Of a stretch of 64,000 nucleotides of DNA, positions 1 through 15,200 are shown piece by piece. Position numbers and translations under genes: made by a program. Below the pieces are notes generated by a model, which had not been told where the DNA came from, did not search any database, and was given only the letters and a program-made list of their open reading frames with translations. Within the stretch, counting starts at the first letter, position 1. Every line of letters starts with the position of its first letter. The DNA is from Dermatophagoides farinae (lineage: Eukaryota > Arthropoda > Arachnida > Sarcoptiformes > Pyroglyphidae), in the NCBI RefSeq assembly GCF_024713945.1, contig NC_134679.1, forward strand, positions 1,617,001 to 1,681,000. The letters run 5' to 3'.

Positions 1-2998
1 ATTGAATAAATAGAGTAAAAAAGAAAAAAACAACAACAACAACATCGTATATCATGACAAAACAAAAACATTAAATGAAAAACAAAGTTTTTTATAAAGT
101 ATGTTTTTTTTCGATGGACAAAAAATTGATTGTAAATATTTACATAATAAACACTAAAAGATGAAGTTGATGATAATAATCAAATCTATGCAGAATAAAA
201 TAGTTAAAAAAAACGTTATTTTCAAGAAATCTAAATCCATTCATCAAGGTAATAGAAGATTTAGATTTAAATTGCAACAAAACAATCAAATGAGATGAGA
301 TGATCACGTTTTCATGTTTTATGGTTTATATTTTCTATTATTTGAATGGTTAATGGTTTCAGTGGAACAGTTTGACATTCGAATTTCTGATGAATTCACA
401 TCCATCATCATCATCATCATATAATTTGGAACGAGGATGATGATGATGAAAAAAATATGTTCCAAAAATAAAAATTCATTCCATATTGAACAAATATTTA
501 AATTCAAGATTAACAATCTTTGAATTACAAATAAAAACATTATTCAGTTTTTTTGAACATGATTTTCCAATTAGACCACATTTATGTCTATCACTTGAAT
601 GAAAAAAAAATATTTCTAAAATATCTGGAAATTTGTCAGAAAACTTGAATGTTTTTTTTTTACTTTCGAACGAAAAAAAAAAACATAAAAATTGGACACA
701 CTTATTCATTTTTTAAGTGTGCGGTTTGTTTGTTTGTTTGTTTGTTCGTTTGTTCGGTTATCATCATCATCATCATCATCAACATGGCCGATATAAGTTG
801 ATTTTGGAAAAAAAACTAAATTTTGATATCTTCACAATCTGTTGTTGTTGTTGTTGTTGTTGATTTTTGACAATACAATAATCTACGGAAAAAAAGATGG
901 GCAAACATAAAAAAAAACTTACAATGACCCTGTGTGTGTGTGTGTGTTTGATTTCTATATCATTCGCCCATTTTTTTTAATGATTACACGGATACATATG
1001 CAAAATTGGCCTCAATTTACGAACAAACAAGCAATGTGTGTGTGTGTGTGTGTGTTTGTGTATTCGTTTGCCATTGTATTGTTCGACAATCAATGAATTG
1101 TGGAAATGGAGCAATTTAAATTATGGTTTTAGTGGGGGGATGTTGTGTGTGTGGGTAAGATTGAATAAATGTATGCACATCCATCCATCAGAAAAAGCAA
1201 CAAATGTTCTGTTTCTTTTTTTTTTTTTTTTGGTGCATGATGATGTTGATGATGATGATGGTCACCATGTCTAAATTCAAAGAATCGTGACATTGAAAAA
1301 AAAACGGATGGTATATGGTACACACACACACACACACACGAATTTCAATCTAGAGAGATAGAAACCGACTTTGATCGACAATCACCACTAACCAATGACA
1401 CACACACACAAACATATTGTGATCGAGTTGATCGAGTGGTATAGTGAAAACAACAACAACAACAGAAATGATTTTTAAATGGGCAAAGATTTATCAATTT
1501 CAGATCCAACCAAAAAAAAAACGAATTGAAATGAAAATGGAAAATTTTCAAACAAAATGAGCATCTGCATATCATGATTCCAAATTGCCAAATGTGTTGA
1601 TGATGATAATCACAACACCGAGAAAAAAAGAAAGAAAAACGAAAAACAAATTAGCAATTTGATTTTGATTTGATTTCAATGAAATAATCGCTGTTGATCA
1701 TCGAGATGGCTATCTATCTGACTACAAATCTATTCTTTTTTTTGGGCAAACAATTCTTTCTATTTTGCAATTCAAAATGAAAATGGATTTGTTTGCGAAG
1801 AAACAAAAATTTTGATCACGAACAACAAAAAAAATATTGTGATTAACTTTTGACATTTTGCATACATTCATGTACAAATACAAGTGTGAAAATTTTTGCA
1901 ATTGGCAATTAAATCAATAGAATGGCCAGAAAAAAAACCAACATTGATTGGTGATCATCTTATCATTGTAAATGATTTTTTTTTTCGTTCGTTGTTGGTT
2001 GATGGCCAAATTACATTTTGGTTTTTTTTTCTCATTTGCAAAATTTGCAATTGAAATTGTGTTGTGATTCACAAGGACACAAATACATACACACACACGA
2101 ATTATCTCATTTGCACATTTCTTTGTTTTTTGTTATTGTTGTTGTTGTTGTTGTTATCTATTATTTTATTATGATGATGCGATGGAAAATTTTAATCAAT
2201 TAATTTATTAATTAATCATCTTCATCATCATCATGATTAGCATTTTGCCAAACAAAAAGCAAATTCATCAACATGTCGATATTTTATTGATGAAAAATTA
2301 ATCAAAAAAAAAAAAATGATTGAACTGAAAATTGAATTTCAAGCCAGAAAATAACTGTAAATTTTGCATGCATTTTACAAGAAAAAAAATTGAACTTTTT
2401 TTTCAGTTTTGATTTGTGAAGCAAAAAAAAAAGAAAAATTATCATCATTATTGCCGTGTTATTGTTTTGAGATTGATTTTTGACAATTCCGTCAAAAAAA
2501 ATTTTTTTGAAAAGACCTGCCGCCACCACCACCATCACCACCAACCGAGAGTGATGAGATATTATTACCTTTTTCTCTGTGTATATACAAAAAGTCAAAG
2601 TCTGTGTTTTGTGTGTGTGTGTGTGTGTGTATGTTTGACATCGGCACGATCCGATTCGATTCGATCCGATCGATTGTCGAATGAATGATGAATGTTGGAA
2701 CACAAATTGTTGTTCAATATAAAATATCGAAAATGATGATGATGATGATGAAAACGATAAACACACACGATTGCAAAAAATAAAAATGGTCATCACGATT
2801 TGAATAGGTTTTTTTTTCATTTTTTTTTTTGATGAAACATTAAAAAACTCATCATCATCATCACCATAACCAAAATATGATACAAAGATGAGTGGCGAAT
2901 TTCATTGATGATGGATAAAAGAAAAGAAAAGAAAAAAAACAAAAATCATCTGAATCATATAGACAATTTAATTGAAAAAAAATGAATCTATTTCAGTA

Positions 2999-3030
<32 letters not shown>

Positions 3031-6000
3031 GTTGATCTGAATACCAGATCTGGTAGACAAATGAAAAAAAAATGGGCAATCATCAATTTTGAACCAATCA
3101 TCATCATCATCAAACTGATATGGCACAGGAAAGATGAAAACATTTTTGCAATTACAACCAATCAAAAAAAAAAAATATTCGACGACATCATTGTATGATG
3201 ATCATGCTCATCATCAGAAGAAAAAAAATCATTCAATGATGATTGACTGACTGACTTACTGACTGATTGATATTCCATTAACAATAACAACAACAACAAC
3301 AACAACAACAATGGACAAATTGGAAAACCGATGATGATGATCATATCAAATATCATATCTTTCTCTTTGTATATGTCTGATAATCATTAAATTGTTGTTT
3401 TGTTTTCTATGGATATCGAGAATTCATCTATTAATAGAATCTATCTGTTTTATTATATGTCTGTTGCTACACAATATATGATTTCTATGATTATTATAGA
3501 TGATTTTATGTTTAAATGGAATTTAGTTTTTTTTCCAACCAATTTCCAGTTGTTTTTTTTTCATTGCTGTTTTTGTTGTTGTTGTTGTTGTTGTTGATGA
3601 AATACCTATCATGGAAACAAATAAACAACAAAGTGAAAAAAAAAATAAAAACAGCATAAACATGATTGGCCTGTCAACTAATTTTTTTTCCTCTCTATGT
3701 TCGGCATTTGAAGGTTGTTTTTGTTGTTGTTGTTGTTGTTGTTTGGAATTAGATATATGGAATGGAATTGAATCAAAATTGGATGTTTGAGCCATAAAGA
3801 AATGATGATGAAAATTTATAATTGAAAATGGATTTTTCATTTCTTTTCAAAAAAGAAAAAAAAATCCATTTTCAATTCATTCACATCAAAATGAATGATG
3901 ATGATGATGATGATGATGAAATTGATGTAAATTAAATGTCAGGCAAAAAAAAAATTTTTTCAAATCTTTGAAGAAAATTTTTTTTTCGACACTTTATTAT
4001 TGTGTATGGCCAATACAATGAAAAACAAGAAAAAAAAATTTTTGATTCGACTATTCAAATTTCAATGTAATTCAAAAATGATGATGATGATGATGATCAT
4101 TGCAATCATTATTTTCATTCATTGTAATCAAATAATGATAATGGTCAGTGGGGAAAAAAAATTAAACCTTTTTTTTTGTTCACCAATTGCGTTGGTGGTT
4201 CTATATTCAAAAATTTATAACACTTGAACAAAAAGGCGTGTTTTTTTTTCTTCAAAGAAATCAGCATTGCAAACATCAAATAGCAAATGTACTTGTAATT
4301 GTCAGTGGACTAATGATTGTACACCAATCAACTATTCTCAAATGTTCAATTACAAATTGTTCAACAGATTTGATGAAAAAAAAACTAAATTCAAAATAAT
4401 TGAAATCAACACGGACATGATCATATTATTTGACAGCTTTTTACACACATTTAAATTGTTTGTTTGTTTGTTGTTTTGAGTTGAAAATTGCAAGAGAATT
4501 GAGTGTTTTGAAATGTCAAAATATAAAACAAAACGAAAATCATTTCATTTTCCTGTTATTGTTATTCATATCACACACACACAAAAAAAAAGGGCGTAAT
4601 CACATTAATTAAACGACGAAACAAAACCAAACGGATTGATCTGATGATCACTGTACAAAAATTCTGCCCGAAGCGATTACGGATCAATACTGGCGAGGAA
4701 AAAAAATCATTTCATTTCTTTTGATTTTCAATTTTGAAAACAAGAGAAAAAAAACTGGTCCTAATCATTTTCAATTTGACACCCAATTTTCAAGCCAATT
4801 GTCATTAGTCATTACTCATTTAGAATATTGTGAATATTGAAAACAAAAACGAAAGAAAAAAAAGTTTTCAAATGTAAAAGTAATAATTATCATCTGTAAT
4901 TGTTTTTTTTTCTGTATTTCATTTTCAATGAACCAAAGAAAATAAAGAAAAGAATCGATGGGCGTTTCAACAACAATTTTCTACTCAATTAAACCTGTGT
5001 GTGTGTGTGTGTGTGTCAGTTACCAATTTATTATTTTTTTTTTCAAAGTTGAAAGAAAAAAATTCTCAATTTGAAAAGATTTATGATTCAGAAATGAAAA
5101 AAATGGGAATGGAAAACAAAACAAAAAACAAAAAAAAAATTTTTGCCATTGAATTTACAATTAATAATACTAAAACACTGAAACAAGGTAAACACTGACA
5201 CTGACACTGACACACACACGCAGATATTGAACAAATCAATGTGAAAAAAATAAGAAATTCTTGCCAAGTCAAACCACATACATACACACAAAGAATGAAA
5301 ATCAAATCAAAAATTAGGGATGGAAAAAAATTTACCCGACAGCAAATCCGGCATTTCGATGCGGATATTATTGAAATTCATATTTTTCATTCACTCATTC
5401 ATTCATTCATTCATTTATTTATATGTAATTCTCACATTTATTTTTTTTTCCTTTTCATTCGATTTCAAATGGTAATGTTCATGGCATGATAAATATAGTT
5501 ATATTGTGCACAAAATACCGTATATCATCATCATCAACATCAGGATTGGTCACCATTATTAAGGCGCCAATCAAAATAGCACACACACACACACACATAC
5601 AGAGTGAATTCAAAACATTTGAAACTTCGTTTCATTTCTATTTAAACAATTGATGATAATGATAATAATGGTGGCCATCATCATCATCATCATTTTGATC
5701 ATCATGATATCCAAAAGATCATGATGATGGTGGCCATTGTTTTTGCTATCATCTTAATCATGATGCACAGATGATCAGTGGTCGAGATGATCATGTTTTT
5801 TTTTATTATTTTCATTACACAAACAAACAAACAAATATAAATAAAAATAAATAAAACAACCGACCAACCAACCAGTTTTTTTTCTCTCTGCAAACCAGAA
5901 TAATTATCGATGATAAATTATATTAATCTAGTTTATTGACTTCTTTTGGATGTATCGAATGAACGAAAAAAAAATTAAATTTCATCAAAAAAATAAAAAA

Positions 6001-7136
6001 AAATAAATATTCAAATACAACCACCACTACTACTGCTACATCATTGTATTTCAATGTGTATAAAATAAAAACAAAACAAAAAAATCCGTAGGAAGTTACT
6101 GTTGTTATCTCCAATGTTGTTGACCGTTTTTCGTTCTATAGATAGATAGATATATATCTCTTTAAGGCAGATGTAACATTAGATGCTGATCATGATGATG
6201 ATGATGATGAGCAAGACTAAACAACGAACATAAACAAATTGAGTTGTTGTTGTTGTTAGTCTTGTTATTTGATGTTGATGATGACGACGATGAAGAAAAT
6301 GAATAGCCTGAGAATGGTGAGGTTTTTACTTCAATTCATACTTTGATTCAATTCTTCAAATAAAACAATATGGCCACCCGAAAAAAAAGCTTTTTTGACC
6401 ATGCTGTGTGTGTGTGTTTGTGTATGTGATGTTGAATTTCCATGTTTTTTTTCCATTCATTCATTCATTCAATATTCACTCACTAACTATAAGCTGTATA
6501 TTGAGATAGTTTTTTTGTTGCTGTTGTTGTTGTTGTTTTCAATTAAACAATCTCAAATTTCATTTAATTTATTGGCCAATTAATTGACTGCTGCTGCTGC
6601 TGCCAGTGCTTTTGCTGTTTTTTTTTTGTTCTCGCAGTTTGTCCTTTTCATAGTCTCATCATCATCATCATCATTTGAGATGAATGAATCAATGGAACCG
6701 AATTGAGATTTAAAAAAAAAAAACAAAACGAAACTGAATCGTTGTGTTTCTGTGAAATGTCTATTTATTGTTGACGTAATAAATTATTAGCAAAAAAAAA
6801 ACAGAAAAAAAATGAGAACGTAGCACACTCAAACGTGTCCAAAAGTACCAGATCATACCATTATAATGATGGCTGTGTGTGTGTGTGCGTTTGATAATTG
6901 ACATTGAGAGTAAGAGATTTGAGATTTGAAAATTTAATAAAAATTTGTTTATATTACTGATATATTAACCGTAATAATAAACATCATCATCACAAAATGA
7001 ATGTGGAAAAAAAAATTTTTTTGAAACTTACCAACTTCTTGAATGGAATGTCCATTTTATTCCCAAATTTTTGATTGATTGTCATATGTGTTGTTATTAT
7101 AATTATCCATCCACGCATAGAAGTGAATCATTGTAT

Positions 7137-7168
<32 letters not shown>

Positions 7169-7311
7169 TTGTCGACAAAATCCAGATGATAAGTGCAATT
7201 GTAAACAAATCAACAAAGAAAATGGCCAATGATTAGTTTTCAATATTCTTATTATCAATGGTTAATTTTTTTTTAAATTTTTATTTTTTAACAAAAATAA
7301 AATTTCCTTAC
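1..7311. other. Repeat-rich non-coding stretch, no exon recognised
   Basis: I see no exon here. Short open frames on both strands are translations of simple repeats. Visible repeats include a TTTG run at about 725-755 followed by ATC repeats, a GTT run at 840-862, GT runs near 930-950 and 1035-1055, and many ATC/GAT runs and A/T homopolymers. The stretch lies downstream, in the direction of transcription, of the last dachshund exon found in this window. It is therefore probably a long intron of that gene, whose C-terminal coiled-coil exons I do not find here. Confidence 0.6.
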
Positions 7312-9209
7312 CGAGCAGTTGTACAATCTTTGTATAGTACATCGAAATCATTTGCTGATAGTAATTTACAACGATTCACACCTGGTTGTATTGCTCCTAA
7401 ACCACGTAGAATTCGTACCTGTTCAACATTACATACGATCGGTACAATATCTAAACGCTGTGATGTGATTAATAATATGGTTAATATTAATTATGATGAT
7501 TAGTTTTTGTAGAAAAAAATAACATTACCTTAAGTTTAGTATACACTGTATGGAGGCCACCAACCAAATGTTTCAAGAATAATTCAAATGCCTGTGGTAA
7601 ACAAAGTAGATATTCTCCTTGACGATTTGCAGCCAAAAATGCTGCAATACGATGTCCACGATATTCAATAAGACGACATTCATTAGTTGCAACATATTGT
7701 GGTTGTTGTGAATGTGAACTATTTGATCCACTATTATGATGTGATTGTGGTGGTGAATAGAATGAATGATAGCCACTTCCTGTACCATTTCCAAATCCAC
7801 CGCTACTATGATGTCGTGATGATTTCTCTACAGAATTTTTTTTTGTTTAGTGAAATAGTGAAAAAAAAGAATTCATATAATCATCATTGTATACAAAGAT
7901 CATGGAGAACAAAAAAAAAATGCAAAAGAAATTCATTCAATACATTACAATCAACAACAAAAACAACAACAACAACAACAACAACGTTGTGTCTGAATAC
8001 TGAGAAAATGATTATGGAATTTTTTTTTTCACTACTCAATGGCTAAATCCTTTTTATTCAATTTTTTTTTATTCCGTTCTCGATCTGACCCATTATATTA
8101 ACAACACACACACACACACATACACACAGACACATATACTACTAACATTTTATGATCCTGAAACATCATCAACATCATTTATATGTTTCTTTATTAGACA
8201 AAAAATAAAACCACCGCTTAAACCACGCCAGTCTATCAGTAAGTGTTTGTATGTGTAAAATACTCAAGAATATAGTTTGTTGGCTATATCCATCCATCCA
8301 TACCGATACACACACACACACACACACACACACATACCATTCATTCATCTAGTCATCCATCCATAACACATACCATAGCTATCCGATGGATAGGATATTC
8401 TGGTGGCTTATAGTTTTTTTTTCTTCTATTTTTTTTTGTTTTGTTTTTTTCCTCTCAAAGTGTTTGTTGTTGTTGTTGTTGTTGTTGAATATCTTTCAAA
8501 GGTTGCCATTGTATCTGGTTGTTTGGTTGTTTAGTTGATTGGTGGACACTACACACACACACATACACACACATCTGGTAACCATATCATCATCATCAAT
8601 ATTATGAACCGACTCACTGTCATCATCAACATCATCATCATCATCACCAAGAGCAACCAGAAACATACATATAGATACAAGGCGTGAGCTTAGCTTAGGT
8701 TGGGCTTTTGGGTTAAACCACCATATGATGAACCAAAATTGAATTGTATATTTAGAATGAAAAAAAAATAAACAAAAATCCCTATGAAACAATCTATCCA
8801 TTCACCAAGAAAAAAAAACAGGATCATCAAGAATCAATGAAATGTCGACCCTGATTTGAGTGAGAAAAAAAAATATTTATCATCAATCTAGTAGAAATAT
8901 TCTTGACTTGTAAACAAAAACAACAACAAAATGAATCATTTTTTGACACTTTTACATGCAAGGAATATTCTTCTTAACCGAAAGTCTAAATATATTGATA
9001 ATAATCATATCATTCAAAAGAATTTGGTGAATTTCAACAAAACCAAACCAAACAAAATACTTACGAGCTGTTCTGAGATCATTTGGTGAATCCGAATGGT
9101 TACTTAGATCATCATCATCACTGATGGTTGATGTTGGACTACTATTTGCAGGTAATTGATGATGATAGCTTGAATGTCTTGGGCTTGGCGATACGGATAC
9201 TTGAGACAT
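7312..9209 (-). CDS. dac: Dachshund family transcription cofactor (partial: DAC DNA-binding domain)
   Basis: Three minus-strand exons join in phase: 9209-9065 (phase 1 end), 7827-7529, and 7457-7312 (phase 2 end, then GTAAGG). The first exon codes a Ser/Asp-rich segment starting MSQVSVSPSPRH. The second and third code the Ski/Sno/Dac (Dachbox-N) domain, with QAFELFLKHLVGGLHTVYTK and then CNVEQVRILRGLGAIQPGVN, nearly identical to vertebrate DACH1 and Drosophila Dac. Dac proteins are nuclear cofactors in the retinal determination network (with Eya and Six) and in limb patterning; the domain binds DNA. The gene is incomplete: it ends on an open donor, and the C-terminal DD2 coiled coil lies outside the window. 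The sequence just before the ATG (TTACAG then A-ATG) also looks like a splice acceptor, so this methionine may not be the true start. An in-frame stop lies about 25 nt upstream. Introns are 71 nt and 1,237 nt. Confidence 0.93.
7828..9064 (-). other. Long intron of the dachshund gene
   Basis: A 1,237-nt intron with a GTAAGTA donor and a TGTAG acceptor on the minus strand. It holds CA runs (8105-8130, 8307-8337), a GTT run near 8463-8487 and ATC repeats. No coding signal was seen. Confidence 0.75.
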
Positions 9210-12200
9210 TCTGTAATTGGTTGTAGTTGTTGTTCAAAAACAAAAGATCAATAATAAAGATGAGATCAATCAATATTGAAAACAGAAAAAAAAGCAGTGA
9301 TAAAATGGGTGGGTTATGATGTATTATTATTATTATTATGATGTTATGGGCGTATTGTTTTTATTGCAACAAATGTAAAATATGTGGATATGTGGATGAT
9401 TTAAATATATGAAATATGTCATCAACAATTGATTTGATGAGAATACGGACATAGAAATCAAAATACATAAAACAGAATAAATTCGAAAACAAGGTGTGTA
9501 CGTATGATTTATTAGTACATTTATATGTGAATATGGTGGTGGGTGTGTACAATGATATCTTGTCACTATTTAAAAAAAAAAAAAACATCCCCACTAAAAA
9601 ACAGAACAAATGATTTGAAAAAAAAACTTTGAATTCCAACAAACAAAACAAATGCAATGAATGAATGAAAAAAAGTTTTTTTTATAAACGTTTGCACACA
9701 ATCGAATCTGAACACCAAATGAAACCGAAACAGAAACACAAACACAAACACATATACAGACATACAAAATTCGAATTGTTCCAACAAAAACGAAGAAGAA
9801 ATGTATATATGTGCAACCAACACACACACACACAGTCACACATACATACATATAAATACCAGATATACAGATAGATAGATAGATACCAGAGAGAAGCAAT
9901 AACTACTAAAACCAAAGTATTTTTTCTATTTTTTTTCCATATAACATATACATATATATCATCCAAAATGAATGTTGAAGCACACATACACATACAGACA
10001 CAGAAAAAAAACATTGGAATAACAACAACAACAACAAAAAAATGAAGAACTTTAACACCGAATCACAAGAGACATACATACAATCGCAAACAGAAATAGA
10101 AAAAAAAACACACATATATACAGAGACAGTGTGTGTATGTATGGTATGTATAGAAGAAGAAAGATGCCCACCAGAAATAAAGAAAGAAAGAAGTATATTT
10201 GAATGAATGAATGAATATGAATTGTAAATGTGAATGTGAATGTGAATGCCAAATAGGAGAATAATAATAAAAAAAAAAGAGGCGAGAACAATCCAAAGTG
10301 GGAATGGATTTGAAATCGAAACGCAAACGCAAAACGTTAAAAAGTTTATTTTTTCAAATTACTATTTTTTTTTTTTGTTTCGATGATATAAACACCCAAT
10401 GTGTGTGTGTACACCACACATTGAATTTATATATATAACCCAAAGAGAAGTATGTATGTATGTATGTGTGTGTGTTTGTCTCTCCCACTTTTTATATTTG
10501 TATTCTCTCTTTCTGTATCTCTCATTTGAACAGTAGAAAAAAATGGAAGAAAAAAAAAATTTTTCTGGGTTGCCACCATTTAGTTTTTTTTTCTGGTTTT
10601 TTTTTAAAAATATCTGTTTGGTTGGCTCATTCATTCATTTCATTTTATTCATTTTTTCATTCACATTTCAATCATTCTCAAATTCATTGGCATTCATTCA
10701 TTCAATGTATGTGTGTCTGTGTTGAATATTCTTCATATTTCCACCAGTAGATAGATAGATGGATAGATAGATAGTGGATCCAGCGCCAAATTCATATGAT
10801 TCAAATTTTTCGTTTTTTTTTGTTGGCCACCATTATCATCAATTGTATTCAATTTCAATTATATTACATTATCCATTATCATCACTATCATTACTAAGAG
10901 ATGTAATGTGTCTTTGCTATATATATTGAGTATATGGAAAAGATTGTGTTCTAGTCTCTCTCTCTCTCTCTCTTTCCAACAGCCAGTTCAGTTTTTTTTC
11001 AATTTTTTTTTTTTTTTTTTTTGGTTCATTTGTCTTGTTTGTATATATATATCAAATACATTTTTTTTTTGGCTTTGTTATTCCTATGATGAAATATGCT
11101 GCCACTATACCACTACTATTAAACATCATCATGTATTAAAAATCAACTAAAACTTGTAATAAAAAGTTTTTTCCGTATTGTTTTTTTTTTCATGGAGAAA
11201 CCAGAAACAAATAAAATGACAGTCAAAAAAAAAAAAAAAAAAAAAACAACCTGAACTCTACTGAACCGAATCGTCATTCAATACATACAAACATATTCAG
11301 TGTTCACGAATTATTTCTGCTGGTTATATTATATTTGGAATTGAAATATGAAAAAAAGAATACAAGAGACACACACACACTCATATATATAGAGAGAGAG
11401 AAGAAATAGAAATGTAAAGAAGAAGAAGACGAAGAAAAAGAAATAAAACTTCAACTCTAAGGATGTGTATAGCAATAGATAGTAGGATGGACAAAATTAG
11501 AAGAGAAAAAAAAATTATTTGAATTGAAATGATAAAATAGGTTTGTGTTTGTGTTCAATGTGCATGTGGAATTTAGGGATGTGGCATTTGTTATTCAAAA
11601 TTTCATACATTCAAAATACGAATCATTCATACTATTCGTTCATCCTTTTTTTGCCATTCGGAAACGGAAAACAAGAATTCTCATATTGTTGCAGAATCTT
11701 TTACACGCATATTCCATAGAATTGCCTACTTTTTTTTATTCATTTTTCGAGAAAAACTTTTCAAGTAAAAAAAAAGAGAAAGAAAAAAAACGTAATCACA
11801 AACAGCTATGGGATCCAAATTGAAATTCCAAATACCAAACATAATGCATTCAATTTATTCGAGAAAAGGATGCTCAATGAACCTACATGCACACACACAC
11901 ACACACACAAAAACACAAAAAAATGCAGAAAAAAATATCGATCAATATAGTGGAAGTAGAAAAACGAATTCTCTTGGAGACATAAAATTCTTTTGAAATT
12001 CTAGGCATTCTAGAATTCCAGAATTTTCTAGGGCCTGCTCATCATCATCATCAACAAACATTATAGAGCCAAGAATGTGCCAAATTGCAAACACAAATAG
12101 AGCAAGAGAGATAGATAGAAAAAAAACGAAATCAAATAATAACTGAAAGCAGCCATTTCTCATATATAATTGGAATCATACCATTAGAATTGTCACAAAT

Positions 12201-15200
12201 TCAGTCTTTCAAAGAATTTGACAGGAAAAATTTCTGTTTTTTTTCTCTGTCTCTCTCTCTATGGAAAACTAAACGACATGCGTGAATGATTTCGAATCAA
12301 ATGATGATGGCGTCCATTTCCACATACACAGGCGCACTAATACAGGCGCACTAATCAACAACAAATGATGATTATTATTATTACATTGATTGGGCGCCAT
12401 TCGAATTCTGAATTTCCGTCCGTCTGTCTGTCCATCCTGTGTGTGCATGTCATTCAAATATATTTTCAATGATTGAATTCGAAGACAAGAAAAATTCATT
12501 CACATCATCATCAACATTCATCAATGCGCATGAACAAATTGGTAGGACAAGTTTTTTTTTTTTATTTTTTTTTGTTTGTAATTCATTTCATTTATTCGGT
12601 TGATTTTTTTTATATATTTCCATTCTTCGTCATTCTAGTTTTTTTTCTTTCTTTCTTTCTTTCTTGTATTGGATGAGAACCTGAATGGCAACTAGAAGAA
12701 TGAAGAAATTTTTGTTCATCATCATATTTGTCTACAATCCATTGCTCATGATCAATGATCATATTGTATTTTTGTGTGTTTGTGAGCGTGTATGTGCATC
12801 TGGTTTGAGATTGTTCATCATGATGATTCGTAAAAGAAAATCGACCAATCGTACCAATTTTTGGTATATCTGTATTTTGAATTACGAATGAATTCAATGA
12901 TATTATATATGAATGGAATACAAACTATACACACAATTGTCCAAAATACAAACACACATACACATATGTATACAGACATATAAATAAAAGAAATTGTAAA
13001 GATACCGCCCTTTGAAATTCAAGTATAGTGGAATAGATCTTAAATTGAATGAATGAATGAATGAATGACGATTTGGCAGAGACACAAGTTTTTAAATGAT
13101 GGTTGTGATAGAAATAAAAAGACAGGCCCATCATATACATACAGAACTCTATATGTACGTTAATGGATGGCGCCTAGCCATCATAATTTTGAAATCACAG
13201 CCAATCATTGAAGCGGTCATTTACATTCAATCAATCGATAATTAATCGAACATTCATCTTTATAATAATAATAGATATATATGGAAAGAAAATACAAATA
13301 CAAATAAATTCTGGTTGGAGAGATGTAAATTTCATTAACATCAAAGGAAAAAAATAAATGTTTTCAGTTAATTATTATGATTAAATTTTGTTTCTCATCT
13401 TGTTTTTTTTTCCGTTGGCCACAAACAAACAAACAAACAAGAAAAAAAAATCGAAACAAGTTTTTTGTTTCCATGTTCATCAAATATACATTTGGTTAAT
13501 GTCAAATTTTTTTTTCTTCGTTTGAACAAAAAATGGAATGAAATGAAATGAAATCTATAATGTTCAATTAATCATTTACAGTGCTTTTTGTACAACATTC
13601 TTAGATATTTTTTTTAATGTTTAATTAACGCAAACACACACACACACACACCACATTTATTCTGAACGAAATAATTCTGAATATATATTTTGTTTGGTAA
13701 ATAAACCGATGAATTATTATTCCCTCTACAAAGATGATGATGATGACGATGATGGTAGAGGGGTATTCATCATCATTCCTCCCAGAAATGAAGGAAAAAA
13801 ATTATGCAAGATCGAATAGAATTGCCATGAAGCAATTAGAAAAAAAAATGGTTATGATAATCAAATGAACTGTGTGTACAACAACAAAGTGAAACGAAAA
13901 GAAACATAAACGGACCAAAAAAAAAAATTCAAACCAAATCTGAATATAAAAATGGTGGATGGATGGATGGATGATAATAATAAATTGCTTTGTTTGGAAT
14001 CGTTTGCAAAGAACAAAAAAAACAAAAAAAATGTAAACTTGGGTCGCGCGCGCTCGCTACAGGTCAATTTAATTTCATTTCTCTCTCTCGCTCCATGTGT
14101 GTGTGTTTCAAGTTTTTCTTTTATTTTCACTGATGATCATTTGTTGTTGTTGTTGTAAAAACCTATAATTAAAAATTTATTATAATCATCATCATCATCA
14201 TCATAGATCATTTTTATTGTTTTTCAAATGATGATCATTGCAAAAAAAAGAAAAATATTTCAAAGAAGAAAAAAAAACAAAAAATTTGCAATCAACAACC
14301 GAATCACAATTCGGGCAACATAAAAAAAATCGAATCAAAATTGAATGAGAGCATGAATCAACCAATTCGTTTGGTTGCTGTTGTTGTAGTTGAATAAGCA
14401 AAAAAAAACATATGAAAAACATTCATTTAAGCAGGTGTGGCTCACTTTCACCACCATTCATTTCAAATCAGATTTTGCGAATAATATCTATTTAAATATG
14501 TGGAATTTAATCATTATCATCATCATCATCTCATTCAATTTGCAATTTGAAAATAAAACGATGATTGGACAAACGACAAATTTGTCTCTGGTAATTAATA
14601 TTATCATTGATTGCAACTTGAAACTTGCAGAGTGTAAATCGGGCTCGTTTACATACATACTTGGGATAAATAAGTATACCTGATATACCTGATGATATAA
14701 ATCGAAATGATCGTGATTCATTCGATCGATCAATCGATATTTATTCAGACATACACACACACACACACTTATAGTGAATATAATTAAAATGTGAATAACA
14801 AAAACGAGACGAAATGGAATCATCTTTGATCTTTTTCTTTCTTTCTTTCTTTTTTTTTATTTATTGTTAATTAATCTTGTAAAGAAAAAAAAAACATCAT
14901 CATCATCATCATCATGAAATCCTATATCTAAATGTTTAATTTATCTGTAAATAGCCATTATCATCATCAACATCATCATCTGTTTCAATAACCGATAAGA
15001 GGAGGCCTGAAACCAGATTCTTAACAACAACAACAACAACTAATCAACGATAAGCAGGCATCTTATATCACACACGCACACACTATAACTATTGCCTAGG
15101 ACTTGTAGGAAAAAAAATCAAGGTGTCATTTTTTTCCAAAAACCAAATCTCGCATATTCACAATTTTATGAAATCTGATGCTCAAAATAAAAATTGCATG

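Noticed and set aside
2302-2820. 172-codon minus-strand open frame
   Set aside because: Its translation is poly-Ser, His-Thr repeats and Phe/Lys runs from GAT, GT and A/T repeats; no domain and no splice partner.
7258-7503. Plus-strand open frame of 81 codons
   Set aside because: It is the antisense shadow of a dachshund exon, which has the conserved protein on the minus strand.
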